From NCBI RefSeq assembly GCF_018139625.1, contig NZ_JAGSOH010000013.1:27939-91938 (forward strand): a stretch of DNA of 64,000 bases. Direction: 5' to 3'. This stretch comes from Actinospica acidithermotolerans (lineage in GTDB: Bacteria > Actinomycetota > Actinomycetes > Streptomycetales > Catenulisporaceae). The notes below the pieces were generated by a model that was given only the letters and a program-made list of their open reading frames with translations, searched no databases and was not told where the DNA came from. Position 1 is the stretch's first letter; each line of letters starts with the position of its first letter. This document shows, piece by piece, positions 34,001-42,953 of this stretch. The position numbers and the translations under genes were made by a program.

Positions 34001-35107
34001 TGTACTGACCACAGAGGTTGGTGACGGAGTTCACGGCTGATCGATCTTGAAATGGGTGAGGGCCTTCTGGCTTGGTGTGGATTGCGACATCTGCACCAGC
34101 GACCAGAAAGGCCCTCATGCTCCACCGTAATGCACCGCTGTCCGAGACCGGTCGGCTGCGCCTGGCGATCTGTGTGGTCGACGACGGCTGGCCGCTGCGT
34201 CGTGCGGCTGAGCGCTTCCAGGTCTCTCCCACCACGGCCAAGCGGTGGTCGGATCGGTATCGTGAACTGGGTGCGGCCGGGATGGTCGATCGCTCCAGCC
34301 GCCCGCATTCCAGCCCGCGCCAGACCCCGACTCGCACCGAGCGGCGGATCATCAAAGTCCGCCTCGCCCGCCGCTGGGGCCCGGCACGCATCGGCTACTT
34401 CCTGAGCCTGAACCCGGCAACCGTCCACCGCGTCCTGACCCGCTTCGGCCTGGCCCGCCTCGCGCACCTGGACCGCGCCACCGGGCGGGTGATCCGCCGC
34501 TACGAGCACGAACGCCCCGGGGACCTGATCCACGTGGACATCAAAAAGCTCGGCAACATCCCCGACGGCGGCGGACACAAGACCCACGGCCGCGCCGCCG
34601 GGAGCCGCAACAGCACCCGCAGCGCCCCGGTGGCGAACAACGCCACCACCAAGCGCGCCAAGCTCGGCTACGCCTACCTGCACAACGCCGTCGACGACCA
34701 CTCACGCCTGGCGTACACCGAGATCCTGCTCGACGAGACGAAAGAGTCGGCCACAGCGTTCTGGATCCGGGCCCGCGCGTTCTTCGCCGCAGCCGGCGTC
34801 ACCGTCTCCCGGGTGCTGACCGACAACGGCTCCTGCTACCGCTCACACCTGTTCCGCGACACCCTCGCCGAGACCGGGGTCGTCCACAAACGCACCCGCC
34901 CCTACCGGCCCCAGACCAACGGCAAGGTCGAACGCTACAACCGGACACTGATGGACGAATGGGCCTACGCCCGCGCCTACGCCTCAGAGCAGCAACGCCG
35001 GGACGCACTGGCCGGATGGCTCCACACGTACAATCACCACCGCGCACACACCGCACTCGGAGGCCAACCACCGGCCAGCCGCGTCCCCAACCTCACGGGA
35101 CAGAACA
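34001..35107 (+). mobile_element. intact IS481-family insertion sequence, 1107 bp
   Basis: Imperfect terminal inverted repeats start TGTACTGACCACAGAGGTTG at the left and, read inward, TGTTCTGTCCCGTGAGGTTG at the right (about 20 of 26 matching). One transposase gene fills the element, and the flanks are a 6-bp direct duplication. Both ends and the gene are intact, so it may be active. It splits the bldG operon from the hppA promoter region. Confidence 0.9.
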
Positions 35108-35112
35108 GCTAG
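34117..35112 (+). CDS. IS481-family transposase
   Basis: 331 residues from ATG 34117 (AGAAAGG upstream). An N-terminal helix-turn-helix (RRAAERFQVSPTTAKRWSDRY) is followed by an rve integrase core with the DDE triad D141 (HVDIKKLG), D236 (LTDNGSCYRS) and E272 (NGKVERYNRT), with the 35-residue spacing of the family. The stop codon TAG (35110-35112) lies outside the element, inside the target duplication, a known trait of IS481 that insert at CTAG. The frame is complete. Confidence 0.95.
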   Translation: MLHRNAPLSETGRLRLAICVVDDGWPLRRAAERFQVSPTTAKRWSDRYRELGAAGMVDRSSRPHSSPRQTPTRTERRIIKVRLARRWGPARIGYFLSLNPATVHRVLTRFGLARLAHLDRATGRVIRRYEHERPGDLIHVDIKKLGNIPDGGGHKTHGRAAGSRNSTRSAPVANNATTKRAKLGYAYLHNAVDDHSRLAYTEILLDETKESATAFWIRARAFFAAAGVTVSRVLTDNGSCYRSHLFRDTLAETGVVHKRTRPYRPQTNGKVERYNRTLMDEWAYARAYASEQQRRDALAGWLHTYNHHRAHTALGGQPPASRVPNLTGQNS

Positions 35113-35113
35113 C
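35108..35113. repeat. target-site duplication, right (GCTAGC)
   Basis: Second copy of GCTAGC; it also contains the transposase stop codon. Confidence 0.85.
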
Positions 35114-35458
35114 GACCGACGACCGACAGCTGACGACAGATTGCAGCCGACAACGACTGGCGACATGGCCACCGACGGCCGACGGCTGGCGATCGACGAC
35201 CTGCAGCCGACGACAGATGGCCGTCGTCGGCTGCGAAGGACGACCGACAGATGGCGACCGACGGCCGACAGCTGACGACAGATGGCCGACGCCTGACGAC
35301 TGACAGTTGACGACCGTCGGCCGCCGCCGACGACGACCGACAGTTGGCGCTGACGGCCGCCGCCGACAACCACAGCCCGGCGGCTTACGACCGACAGTTG
35401 TGGGCGGCGACCGGTGACCGACGACCGCAGCCGACGACCGACGACCGACGACGAGAAG
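35114..35458 (+). repeat. CGACCGA-rich degenerate satellite
   Basis: About 345 bases made of short units of the type CGACCGACGAC(A)G(C/A)TG, with larger repeats such as GACGGCCGAC followed by (A/G)GCTG(A/G)CGA and by GACGACAGATGGCC (several copies). It has no stable reading frame that looks like a protein and no protein is called. The repeats continue directly from the target site, so they predate the IS insertion. Confidence 0.85.
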
Positions 35459-35527
35459 ATCCCGATCGCGGATCCCGAACAGGCGTGAACCGGCGCCCGC
35501 CGGGAACCACCTCGGGGATGAGCCATC

Positions 35528-35573
35528 CCGATATCCCCGTGACCCGCCGCCCGGCGGGCCACGGGGATATCGG
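35528..35573. repeat. 46-bp near-perfect palindrome
   Basis: 22-bp arms (35528-35549/35552-35573) with one mismatch and a 2-base centre, able to form a cruciform or a very stable hairpin. It may be a terminator or a small palindromic repeat. No gene was found from 35459 to 35835. Confidence 0.85.
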
Positions 35574-35680
35574 CATTTCCGGGCGGACCGGCGACCGGCG
35601 AGGGATCGTGGCACTCCCACGGGTGAACTTCGCTCGCGGGGCACGTCGCGAGCCCGGGGATTCCCGCTCGTTGAGACGTG

Positions 35681-35702
35681 GATCACATATCTTTACGTGA
35701 TC
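35681..35702. promoter_or_regulatory. dyad GATCAC-N10-GTGATC upstream of hppA
   Basis: An inverted repeat that could bind a dimeric regulator, about 40 bases before TAAACT (35743-35748), a likely -10 of hppA. The regulator is unknown. Confidence 0.35.
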
Positions 35703-35835
35703 ATCTCCTCACGCGACGCTGGTCCAATCCAATGCTCGTGCGTAAACTCCGGTCCACTGAACGCTCCGCACTGTCAGGAGTCTCACCCACGTTCTCTTGA
35801 CGGCTGGCCGGGGCGACTACGTCAAGGAGGACGAG

Positions 35836-38205
35836 ATGCCCCGGCTCCCCGAGCCGTATCTGGCGGACTCCGCCCCGACTCTCACGGGCGGCAACATCAC
35901 TTTGGTCATCGTGGTCGCGATCGTCGCGCTGGCCGCCCTCGGAGTGGCGGCCTACCTCATGCGCGAGGTCAGATCGGCCAGCGAGGGCACCGAGAAGATG
36001 AAGGAGATCGCCGCGGCCGTGCAGGAGGGTGCCACCGCGTACCTCGCCCGGCAGTTCCGCACCCTGTCGGTGTTCGCCGGCGTGGCCTTCCTGCTGCTGC
36101 TCGCGCTGCCGGCGGACAACTGGAACGAGCGGATCGGCCGGTCGGTCTTCTTCCTGCTCGGCGCCGGGTTCTCCGCGGTCACCGGCACCGTCGGCATGCA
36201 GCTGGCGGTGCGCGCGAACGTGCGGGTGGCCGCGGCGGCGCGCGAGTCGGGGGCCAACCGGGCCACCCGGATCGCCTTCCGCACCGGCGGCGTCGTCGGC
36301 ATGTTCACGGTCGGCCTCGGCCTGTTCGGCGCCGCGATCGTGGTGCTCGCCTACCAGGGCGAGGCCCCGAAGGTGCTCGAGGGCTTCGGCTTCGGCGCGG
36401 CGCTGCTGGCCATGTTCATGCGAGTCGGCGGCGGTATCTTCACGAAGGCCGCGGACGTCGGCGCCGACCTGGTCGGCAAGGTCGAGCAGGGCATCCCCGA
36501 GGACGACCCGCGCAACGCCGCCACCATCGCGGACAACGTCGGCGACAACGTCGGCGACTGCGCGGGCATGGCCGCCGACCTGTTCGAGTCCTATGCGGTC
36601 ATGCTGGTCGCCGCCCTGATCCTGGGCTCCGCCGCGTTCGGCAACCAGGGCCTGGTCTTCCCGCTGCTGGTCCCGATGATCGGCGTGGTCACGGCGGTCA
36701 TCGGCATCTTCGCGGTCTCGCCGCGGCCCGGCGACCGCTCCGGCATGCAGGCGATCAACCGCGGCTTCTTCCTCTCCGCGATCGCCTCGGTCGTGCTCGT
36801 GGCCATCGCCGCCTTCACCTACCTGCCCTCCAGCATGGCCAAGCTGACCAACGCCACGGCCGGCGGCACCGGCAACCCGCAGGTGATCGCGCTGGTCTCG
36901 GTGATCATCGGCATCGTGGTCGCGGTCGCGATCCAGCAGCTCACCGGCTACTTCACGGACACCGCGTTCCGCCCGGTCAAGGACGTCGGCAAGACCTCGC
37001 TGACCGGCCCGGCCACGGTCATCCTCTCCGGCATCTCGCTGGGCCTGGAGTCCGCGGTCTACTCGGCCCTGCTGATCGCGGCGGGCGTCTTCGGCGCCTA
37101 CCTGCTCGGCGGCGGCTCGATCATGCTCTCGCTGTTCTGCGTGGCCATGGCGGGCACCGGCCTGCTGACCACGGTCGGCGTGATCGTGGCCATGGACACC
37201 TTCGGCCCGGTCTCGGACAACGCGCAGGGCATCGCCGAGATGTCCGGCGACGTGGACGGCGAGGCGGCCCAGGTGCTCACCTCGCTGGACGCGGTCGGCA
37301 ACACCACCAAGGCGATCACCAAGGGCATCGCGATCGCGACGGCCGTGCTCGCCGCCACCGCGCTGTTCGGCTCCTTCCAGAACGCGATCACCGAGGCCGT
37401 CGCCAAGAAGCAGAACCTCAACCTGGCGCCCACCGCCTCGAACTACCAGTACGCGGGCATCCTCAACGTCGCGGACCCGCGCAACCTGGTCGGCCTGATC
37501 ATCGGCGCGGCGGTCGTCTTCCTGTTCTCCGGCCTGGCGATCAACGCGGTCTCCCGCGCGGCGGGCGCGGTGGTCTTCGAGGTGCGCCGGCAGTTCGCCG
37601 AGATCCCCGGGATCATGGAGGGGACCGGCCGGCCCGAGTACGGCAGGGTCGTGGACATCGTCACCACCGACTCGCTGCGCGAGCTGATCACCCCGGGCCT
37701 GCTCGCGGTGATGGCCCCGATCGCGGTCGGCTTCTCGCTCGGCGTCGGAGCCCTCGGCTCCTACCTCGCGGGCGCGATCGGCTGCGGCACCCTGATGGCC
37801 GTCTACCTGGCCAACTCGGGCGGCGCCTGGGACAACGCGAAGAAGCTGGTCGAGGACGGCGTGCACGGCGGCAAGGGCTCGCCCGCGCACGAGGCGACCA
37901 TCATCGGCGACACCGTCGGCGACCCGTTCAAGGACACCGCGGGCCCGGCCATCAACCCGCTGATCAAGGTGATGAACCTGGTCTCGCTGCTGGTCGCCCC
38001 GGCGATCGTGGCGCTGTCCCTGGGCACCGGCAGCAACCCGGCCGTCCGCGGCCTGATCGCCGCCGCGGCGTTCGTGATCATCGTCCTCGCGGTGTGGAAC
38101 TCCAAGCGCAAGTCCATCGCCGTCGAGGCCGAGACCGAGGTGCCCAGCCAGGGCAACGCGGCCCTCGACCACGACGGCGCCGGCAACGCGGCGACGCCCG
38201 CGTGA
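35836..38205 (+). CDS. hppA: membrane H+-translocating pyrophosphatase
   Basis: 789 residues from ATG 35836, preceded by AAGGAGG (35824-35830), which decides the start. About 16 membrane helices. Active-site blocks DVGADLVGKVEQGIPEDDPRN, GDNVGDCAGMAADLFESY and GDTVGDPFKDTAGPA are intact. The GNTTKAITKG segment has Lys where K+-dependent enzymes have Ala, so it should be a K+-independent proton pump. It uses PPi hydrolysis to energise the membrane. In the genome order it follows the bldG operon, here separated by the IS and satellite DNA. Confidence 0.97.
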   Translation: MPRLPEPYLADSAPTLTGGNITLVIVVAIVALAALGVAAYLMREVRSASEGTEKMKEIAAAVQEGATAYLARQFRTLSVFAGVAFLLLLALPADNWNERIGRSVFFLLGAGFSAVTGTVGMQLAVRANVRVAAAARESGANRATRIAFRTGGVVGMFTVGLGLFGAAIVVLAYQGEAPKVLEGFGFGAALLAMFMRVGGGIFTKAADVGADLVGKVEQGIPEDDPRNAATIADNVGDNVGDCAGMAADLFESYAVMLVAALILGSAAFGNQGLVFPLLVPMIGVVTAVIGIFAVSPRPGDRSGMQAINRGFFLSAIASVVLVAIAAFTYLPSSMAKLTNATAGGTGNPQVIALVSVIIGIVVAVAIQQLTGYFTDTAFRPVKDVGKTSLTGPATVILSGISLGLESAVYSALLIAAGVFGAYLLGGGSIMLSLFCVAMAGTGLLTTVGVIVAMDTFGPVSDNAQGIAEMSGDVDGEAAQVLTSLDAVGNTTKAITKGIAIATAVLAATALFGSFQNAITEAVAKKQNLNLAPTASNYQYAGILNVADPRNLVGLIIGAAVVFLFSGLAINAVSRAAGAVVFEVRRQFAEIPGIMEGTGRPEYGRVVDIVTTDSLRELITPGLLAVMAPIAVGFSLGVGALGSYLAGAIGCGTLMAVYLANSGGAWDNAKKLVEDGVHGGKGSPAHEATIIGDTVGDPFKDTAGPAINPLIKVMNLVSLLVAPAIVALSLGTGSNPAVRGLIAAAAFVIIVLAVWNSKRKSIAVEAETEVPSQGNAALDHDGAGNAATPA

Positions 38206-38241
38206 GCATCGGAGTCGGACAGTAATACAGGTACGTGAGAG

Positions 38242-38274
38242 CAGGGGCCTGGCGCGCGGAGCGCCGGGCCCCTG
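38242..38274 (+). terminator. terminator of hppA
   Basis: 14-bp stem with one G-T pair (38242-38255/38261-38274), 5-nt loop, then GCTTTGTG; 36 bases after the hppA stop. Confidence 0.7.
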
Positions 38275-38363
38275 GCTTTGTGCTGAGCGCGGCCCTCGAG
38301 TACCCGGTCTCGACGCACCCTGTGCGGACGCCGGTGAAGGCGGTCCGCCCGACGCTCCGCCGG

Positions 38364-38369
38364 TAGCCT
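38364..38369 (+). promoter_or_regulatory. -10 box, leaderless start of the methyltransferase gene
   Basis: TAGCCT ends six bases before the ATG at 38376. Confidence 0.5.
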
Positions 38370-38375
38370 GGGCGC

Positions 38376-39896
38376 ATGAGCGAGCTTATGACCGATCCCG
38401 CGGCTATCGAGCGGCTGCGTACGGCGCTGCAGAAGGCGCAGTACACGGTGGACGGCTGCCTGGAGGCGATGGGGGCGACGGCGTACGCCGCGTTGGGGCG
38501 CAACGAGTCGGTGGCGGCCTCGCGGGCGGTGGCGCGGGACGACTCGCCGGTCGCGACGCTGACGAAGCTCTTCGTGCTGCAGGAGAACGTGGACCGGACC
38601 GCCGCGGAGGCGGCGCTGCCGCTTGCCGAGGCGGTCAGCGGCGGGCTGGTCGCCGAGGACGGGACCGACGGCACGGTGCGCGCACTGGTGGACATCCGTC
38701 CGTACGGTGAATCCGACGTCGACTGGTGGCTCGTGTCGGACCTCGGTGCGGGGCTCGTGACGGGTCGCAGCGCGCCGATGCGGCCGGACTACGTGCTCGG
38801 AGTCGGGGGCGCCTCCACGACGCTCGCTCAGCTGACGGTGCGCCAGAACGTCGAGCGGGCGCTCGATGTGGGCACGGGCTGCGGCGTGCAGGCGCTGCAC
38901 CTGGCCAGGCACGCACGGCAGGTGACCGCGACCGACCTCAACCTTCGTGCGCTCGACTTCGCCCGGCTGACGTCCGCGCTCTCGCTCGGGGCCGAAGCGG
39001 AGCGGATCGAGCTGCGCGGCGGCAGCCTGTTCGAGCCGGTCGCGGGCGAGCAGTACGACCTGATCGTCTCGAACCCGCCGTTCGTCATCTCGCCCGAGTC
39101 GGCGGCCGGCGAGGGGCGGTTCACGTACCGCGACGCCGGGCTGCCGGGCGACGAGCTGTGCCGCCGGTTCCTGGAGCAGGCGCCGGCGCATCTGGCCGAG
39201 GACGGCTACTGCCACGTGCTGGCGAACTGGCTGCACGTGGACGGGCAGGACTGGCGTGAGCGGCTGGCGCCTTGGGTGCGCGGCACGGGGTGCGACGCGT
39301 GGGTCGTGCAGCGCGAACTGCAGGACCCGGCCGAGTACGCGGAGCTGTGGTTGCGGGACTCCGGGGACCACAACTCGCCGCGCTACGTGGAGCGGTACCA
39401 GGCCTACCTGGACTACTTCGCGGCCAACCGGATCGAGGGGGTGGCCTTCGGGTGGATCATCCTCAAGAACACCGGGACGGATCAGCCCACCATCCGGCTG
39501 GAGGAGCTGACCAGGCAGATCGAGCAGCCCCTCGGGGCGTACGTGCCCGACTGGTTCGCCCGGCACACCTTCCTCGCGGAGACCGACGACGAGCAGCTGC
39601 TCGGCACGGTCCTGCAGGTCGGGCCCGGGGTGGTGCTCGAGCAGACGGCCGAGGCCGGCGACGGCGGCTGGTCCCCGACGGACACCCGGCTTCGGCAGAC
39701 CCGGGGGCTGCACGCGTCCGGCGAGATCGACCCCGTCGGCATCGCCGTGGTCGGCGCGGCGGACGGCGAGCGGCCGCTCGGCGATCTGCTCGACCGGATC
39801 GCCGGAGAGTTCGGCATCGACCCGTCCGCGCTGCGTTCCGGCGCGCTGGACGCCGTTCGCGCGCTGGTCGAGGAGGGATTCCTGACCGCCCGCTGA
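38376..39896 (+). CDS. class I SAM-dependent methyltransferase (SCO3545-type)
   Basis: 506 residues. A helical N-terminal domain (DUF7059-like, to about 150) is followed by a Rossmann methyltransferase with motif I ALDVGTGCGVQALHLA, TATDLNLRALDFARL and the NPPF motif VSNPPFVISPES, typical of HemK/RsmC-type N-methyltransferases. The C-terminal ~100 residues form a winged-helix-like tail. NPPF enzymes modify N5 of glutamine or N2/N6 of bases; the target here is unknown. Leaderless -10 box six bases upstream; 170 bases after hppA and separated from it by a terminator. Confidence 0.9.
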   Translation: MSELMTDPAAIERLRTALQKAQYTVDGCLEAMGATAYAALGRNESVAASRAVARDDSPVATLTKLFVLQENVDRTAAEAALPLAEAVSGGLVAEDGTDGTVRALVDIRPYGESDVDWWLVSDLGAGLVTGRSAPMRPDYVLGVGGASTTLAQLTVRQNVERALDVGTGCGVQALHLARHARQVTATDLNLRALDFARLTSALSLGAEAERIELRGGSLFEPVAGEQYDLIVSNPPFVISPESAAGEGRFTYRDAGLPGDELCRRFLEQAPAHLAEDGYCHVLANWLHVDGQDWRERLAPWVRGTGCDAWVVQRELQDPAEYAELWLRDSGDHNSPRYVERYQAYLDYFAANRIEGVAFGWIILKNTGTDQPTIRLEELTRQIEQPLGAYVPDWFARHTFLAETDDEQLLGTVLQVGPGVVLEQTAEAGDGGWSPTDTRLRQTRGLHASGEIDPVGIAVVGAADGERPLGDLLDRIAGEFGIDPSALRSGALDAVRALVEEGFLTAR

Positions 39897-39982
39897 GCGG
39901 GCCGGAAACCGCCAGCCAGGCCCCGCTCGGCGCCTCTGCGGGTGATCGCGGACGGCCCGTCGTACGGTCGCTTGGCGATACT

Positions 39983-39988
39983 TATGCT
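39983..39988 (+). promoter_or_regulatory. candidate -10 box of topA
   Basis: TATGCT about 160 bases before the topA start; a second candidate, TAGCCT, lies at 39999-40004. No good -35 is seen. Confidence 0.25.
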
Positions 39989-40148
39989 CGACAGGGCGTA
40001 GCCTGGTGGGCGTGTCGCGCCATCGGGCAGCCCGATGGCATGGGTGGGACGGCGACCGACGTGGGTGATTCCGCCGGGATGCACCGGGGTATCGAGGGCC
40101 CGTAGGAAACGCCGACCAGGCAGAAGGAACCGGAAGGACGCAACGACC

Positions 40149-42911
40149 GTGCCGCCGAGCAGTAAGAGCGGGAGTGATCTGCGCCGCCTCGTGATCGTCG
40201 AGTCGCCGGCCAAGGCGAAGACCATCGCGGGCTATCTCGGCCCCGGCTACACCGTCGAGGCGAGTATCGGCCACATCCGCGACCTGCCCAGCAAGGAGAC
40301 CAGGGACAAGCTCACCGACGAGCAGCGCTCGTCGCCGTGGGCCAACCTCGGCGTGGACGTCGACCACGACTTCCAGCCGTTCTACGTGATCTCCGAGGGC
40401 AAGGACGCGCACATCGCCAAGCTGCGCAAGCTGGTGCGCGAGTCCGACGAGCTCCTGCTCGCCACCGATGAGGACCGCGAGGGCGAGGCCATCGCGCAGC
40501 ACCTGGTCGCGGCGCTCAAGCCGAAGATCCCGTACCGCCGGATGGTCTTCCACGAGATCACCAAGGACGCGATCCAGGGCGCGCTGCACGACCTGCGCGA
40601 CATCAACGGCGAGCTCGTCGAGGCGCAGGAGGCGCGCCGCGTGCTCGACCGGCTCTACGGCTTCGAGGTCTCGCCGGTGCTGTGGCGCAAGATCGCCGGC
40701 GGCACCTCGGCGGGCCGCGTGCAGTCCGTGACGACGCGCCTCGTGGTCGAGCGGGAGCGCGAGCGGATCGCCTTCAAGCCCGCCGCCTACTGGGACCTGA
40801 CCGCGGTCTTCGACACGGACAAGCCGACCGACGACCCGCGCACGATGGGCGCGCGGCTGCTCTCGGTGGACGGCGCCCGAGTCGCCCAGGGCCGCGACTT
40901 CGGCTCGGACGGCCAGCTCAACCGGGACGGCGTGCTGCACCTCGACGCCGAGGCCGCCGCCGCGCTGGCCGCCGGCCTGAACGGGCAGCCGTTCACGGTC
41001 GCCTCGATCGACCGCAAGCCCTACCGCCGTTCCCCCTCGGCGCCGTTCCGCACGACGACGCTGCAGCAGGAGGCGGGCCGCAAGCTCGGCTTCAGCACGC
41101 AGCGCACGATGTCGGTGGCCCAGAAGCTGTACGAGAACGGTTTCATCACCTATATGCGCACCGACTCGGTGACGCTCTCCGAGACCGCGATCAACGCGGC
41201 CCGGTCGCAGGTCCGCGAGCTGTACGGCGCCGACTTCCTGCCGGAGAAGGCGCGCACGTACGCGTCCAAGGTGAAGAACGCCCAGGAGGCGCACGAGGCG
41301 ATCCGGCCCTCGGGCAACACCTTCCGGACCCCGGCGAAGGCGGGCCTGACCGGCGACGAGTTCCGGCTCTACGAACTGATCTGGAAGCGCACCGTCGCCT
41401 CGCAGATGAAGGACGCGACCGGCAGCTCGGTCTCGATCAAGGTCGCCGGCACCTCGACCGACGGCCGGCGCGCCGAGTTCTCCGCGTCCGGCAAGGTCAT
41501 CACGTTCCACGGCTTCATGAAGGCCTACGTCGAGGGCTCGGACGACCCGGACGCGCAGCTCGACGACCAGGACCGGCGGCTGCCGGACGTGGCCGAGGGC
41601 CAGTCGCTGCGCGCGGCCGAGCTGAGCGCCGAGGACCACTCGACCAAGCCGCCGGCCCGCTACACCGAGGCCAGCCTGATCGAGGAGCTGGAGAAGCGCG
41701 AGATCGGCCGTCCGTCCACGTACGCGACGTTCATCTCGACCATCCAGGACCGCGGCTACGTGTTCAAGAAGGGCACGGCGCTGGTGCCGACCTTCCTGGC
41801 GTTCTCGGTGGTCGGGCTGCTGGAGAAGCACTTCGGCGACCTGGTCGACTACGAGTTCACCGCGCACATGGAGGAGGACCTCGACCGGATCGCCCGCGGC
41901 GAGGCCGAGCGGGTTCCGTACCTGGCGAACTTCTATCTCGGCGACGGCGGCCTCAAGGAGCAGATCGCCGGCAAGCTCAACGAGATCGACGCGCGGGAGA
42001 CCAACACCTTCGCGATCGGCGAGAACATCGCGCTGCGCAACGGCAAGTACGGCCCCTACATCGAGAAGTACGACGACGAGGGCAACTCGCTGGCCCGCGC
42101 GAACGTGCCGGAGGGCACGCTGCCGGACGAGCTGACCGTGGAGGCGGCCGAGGAGCTGCTCGCCCGGCCCAGCGGCGACTTCGAGCTGGGCGTGGACCCG
42201 GAGACCGGCTACCGGATCATCGGCAGGAACGGCCGCTTCGGCCCGTACGTGACCGAGGTGCTGCCGGACGACGTGCCGAAGACCGGCAAGAACGCCGTCA
42301 AGCCGCGCATCTCCTCGCTGTTCAAGACGATGGACCTGGAGACGATCGACCTGGCCACGGCGCTGCGGCTGCTCACGCTGCCGCGCGTGGTGGGCAAGGA
42401 CCCGGAGTCGGGCGAGGAGATCACCGCGCAGGACGGGCGCTACGGCCCCTACCTGAAGAAGGGCACGGACTCGCGCTCGCTCTCCAGCCAGGAGCAGATC
42501 TTCGACATCACCCTGGACGAGGCGCTGGCGATCTACGCGCAGCCGAAGCAGTTCGGCCGGCGCGGCTCGGCCAAGCCGCCGCTGCGCGAGTTCGGGCTCG
42601 ACCCGACGAACGAGAAGCCGGTGGTGGCGAAGGAGGGCCGCTTCGGCCCGTACATCACCGACGGCGAGACGAACGTGACGGTGCCGCGCGGCACGACGGT
42701 CGAGGAGCTGACCGTGGAGCAGGCGCTCAACCTGCTCGCGGAGAAGCGCGCCAAGGGCCCGGCGGTGAAGAAGACCGCCAAGAAGACGGCGGCCAAGAAG
42801 ACCGCCGCCAAGAAGACCGCTACGGCCAAGAAGACCACCGCCGCCAAGAAGACGACCGAGAAGAAGACGGCTACCGCGAAGAAGACGGCGGCCGACAACC
42901 CCGCCGAGTGA
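40149..42911 (+). CDS. topA: DNA topoisomerase I
   Basis: 920 residues from GTG 40149, with GGAAGGA about 11 bases upstream. Toprim domain: LVIVESPAKAKTIAGYLG with the catalytic Glu, and TDEDREGEAIA with the DxD metal site. Active-site Tyr is in GFITYMRTDS; HEAIRPS and the RPSTYA block follow. After the core come repeated C-terminal domains (three or four copies of a NGR(F/Y)GPY element) instead of zinc fingers, and a Lys/Ala/Thr tail rich in KKTAAKKT units. Such tails give processivity in streptomycete and mycobacterial TopA. It relaxes negative supercoils. Confidence 0.98.
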   Translation: MPPSSKSGSDLRRLVIVESPAKAKTIAGYLGPGYTVEASIGHIRDLPSKETRDKLTDEQRSSPWANLGVDVDHDFQPFYVISEGKDAHIAKLRKLVRESDELLLATDEDREGEAIAQHLVAALKPKIPYRRMVFHEITKDAIQGALHDLRDINGELVEAQEARRVLDRLYGFEVSPVLWRKIAGGTSAGRVQSVTTRLVVERERERIAFKPAAYWDLTAVFDTDKPTDDPRTMGARLLSVDGARVAQGRDFGSDGQLNRDGVLHLDAEAAAALAAGLNGQPFTVASIDRKPYRRSPSAPFRTTTLQQEAGRKLGFSTQRTMSVAQKLYENGFITYMRTDSVTLSETAINAARSQVRELYGADFLPEKARTYASKVKNAQEAHEAIRPSGNTFRTPAKAGLTGDEFRLYELIWKRTVASQMKDATGSSVSIKVAGTSTDGRRAEFSASGKVITFHGFMKAYVEGSDDPDAQLDDQDRRLPDVAEGQSLRAAELSAEDHSTKPPARYTEASLIEELEKREIGRPSTYATFISTIQDRGYVFKKGTALVPTFLAFSVVGLLEKHFGDLVDYEFTAHMEEDLDRIARGEAERVPYLANFYLGDGGLKEQIAGKLNEIDARETNTFAIGENIALRNGKYGPYIEKYDDEGNSLARANVPEGTLPDELTVEAAEELLARPSGDFELGVDPETGYRIIGRNGRFGPYVTEVLPDDVPKTGKNAVKPRISSLFKTMDLETIDLATALRLLTLPRVVGKDPESGEEITAQDGRYGPYLKKGTDSRSLSSQEQIFDITLDEALAIYAQPKQFGRRGSAKPPLREFGLDPTNEKPVVAKEGRFGPYITDGETNVTVPRGTTVEELTVEQALNLLAEKRAKGPAVKKTAKKTAAKKTAAKKTATAKKTTAAKKTTEKKTATAKKTAADNPAE

Positions 42912-42940
42912 CGCGTTCCCTACCTGTCACCTGGGCCCAG

Positions 42941-42946
42941 TAGCCT
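42941..42946 (+). promoter_or_regulatory. -10 box, leaderless start of tmk
   Basis: TAGCCT ends seven bases before the ATG at 42954. Confidence 0.5.
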
Positions 42947-42953
42947 TGACGGC

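Noticed and set aside
35114..35458. CRISPR array
   Set aside because: Repeats are short, degenerate and without regular spacers; no cas genes nearby.
35681..35702. Crp binding site upstream of hppA
   Set aside because: The half-sites are in the order GATCAC...GTGATC, the reverse of the TGTGA-N6-TCACA arrangement.
37803..41867. A 1354-codon open frame on the minus strand
   Set aside because: It is antisense to hppA, the methyltransferase and topA, all of which have full family motifs. It is Arg/Gly/Val-rich without any motif, as expected from a shadow frame in high-GC DNA.
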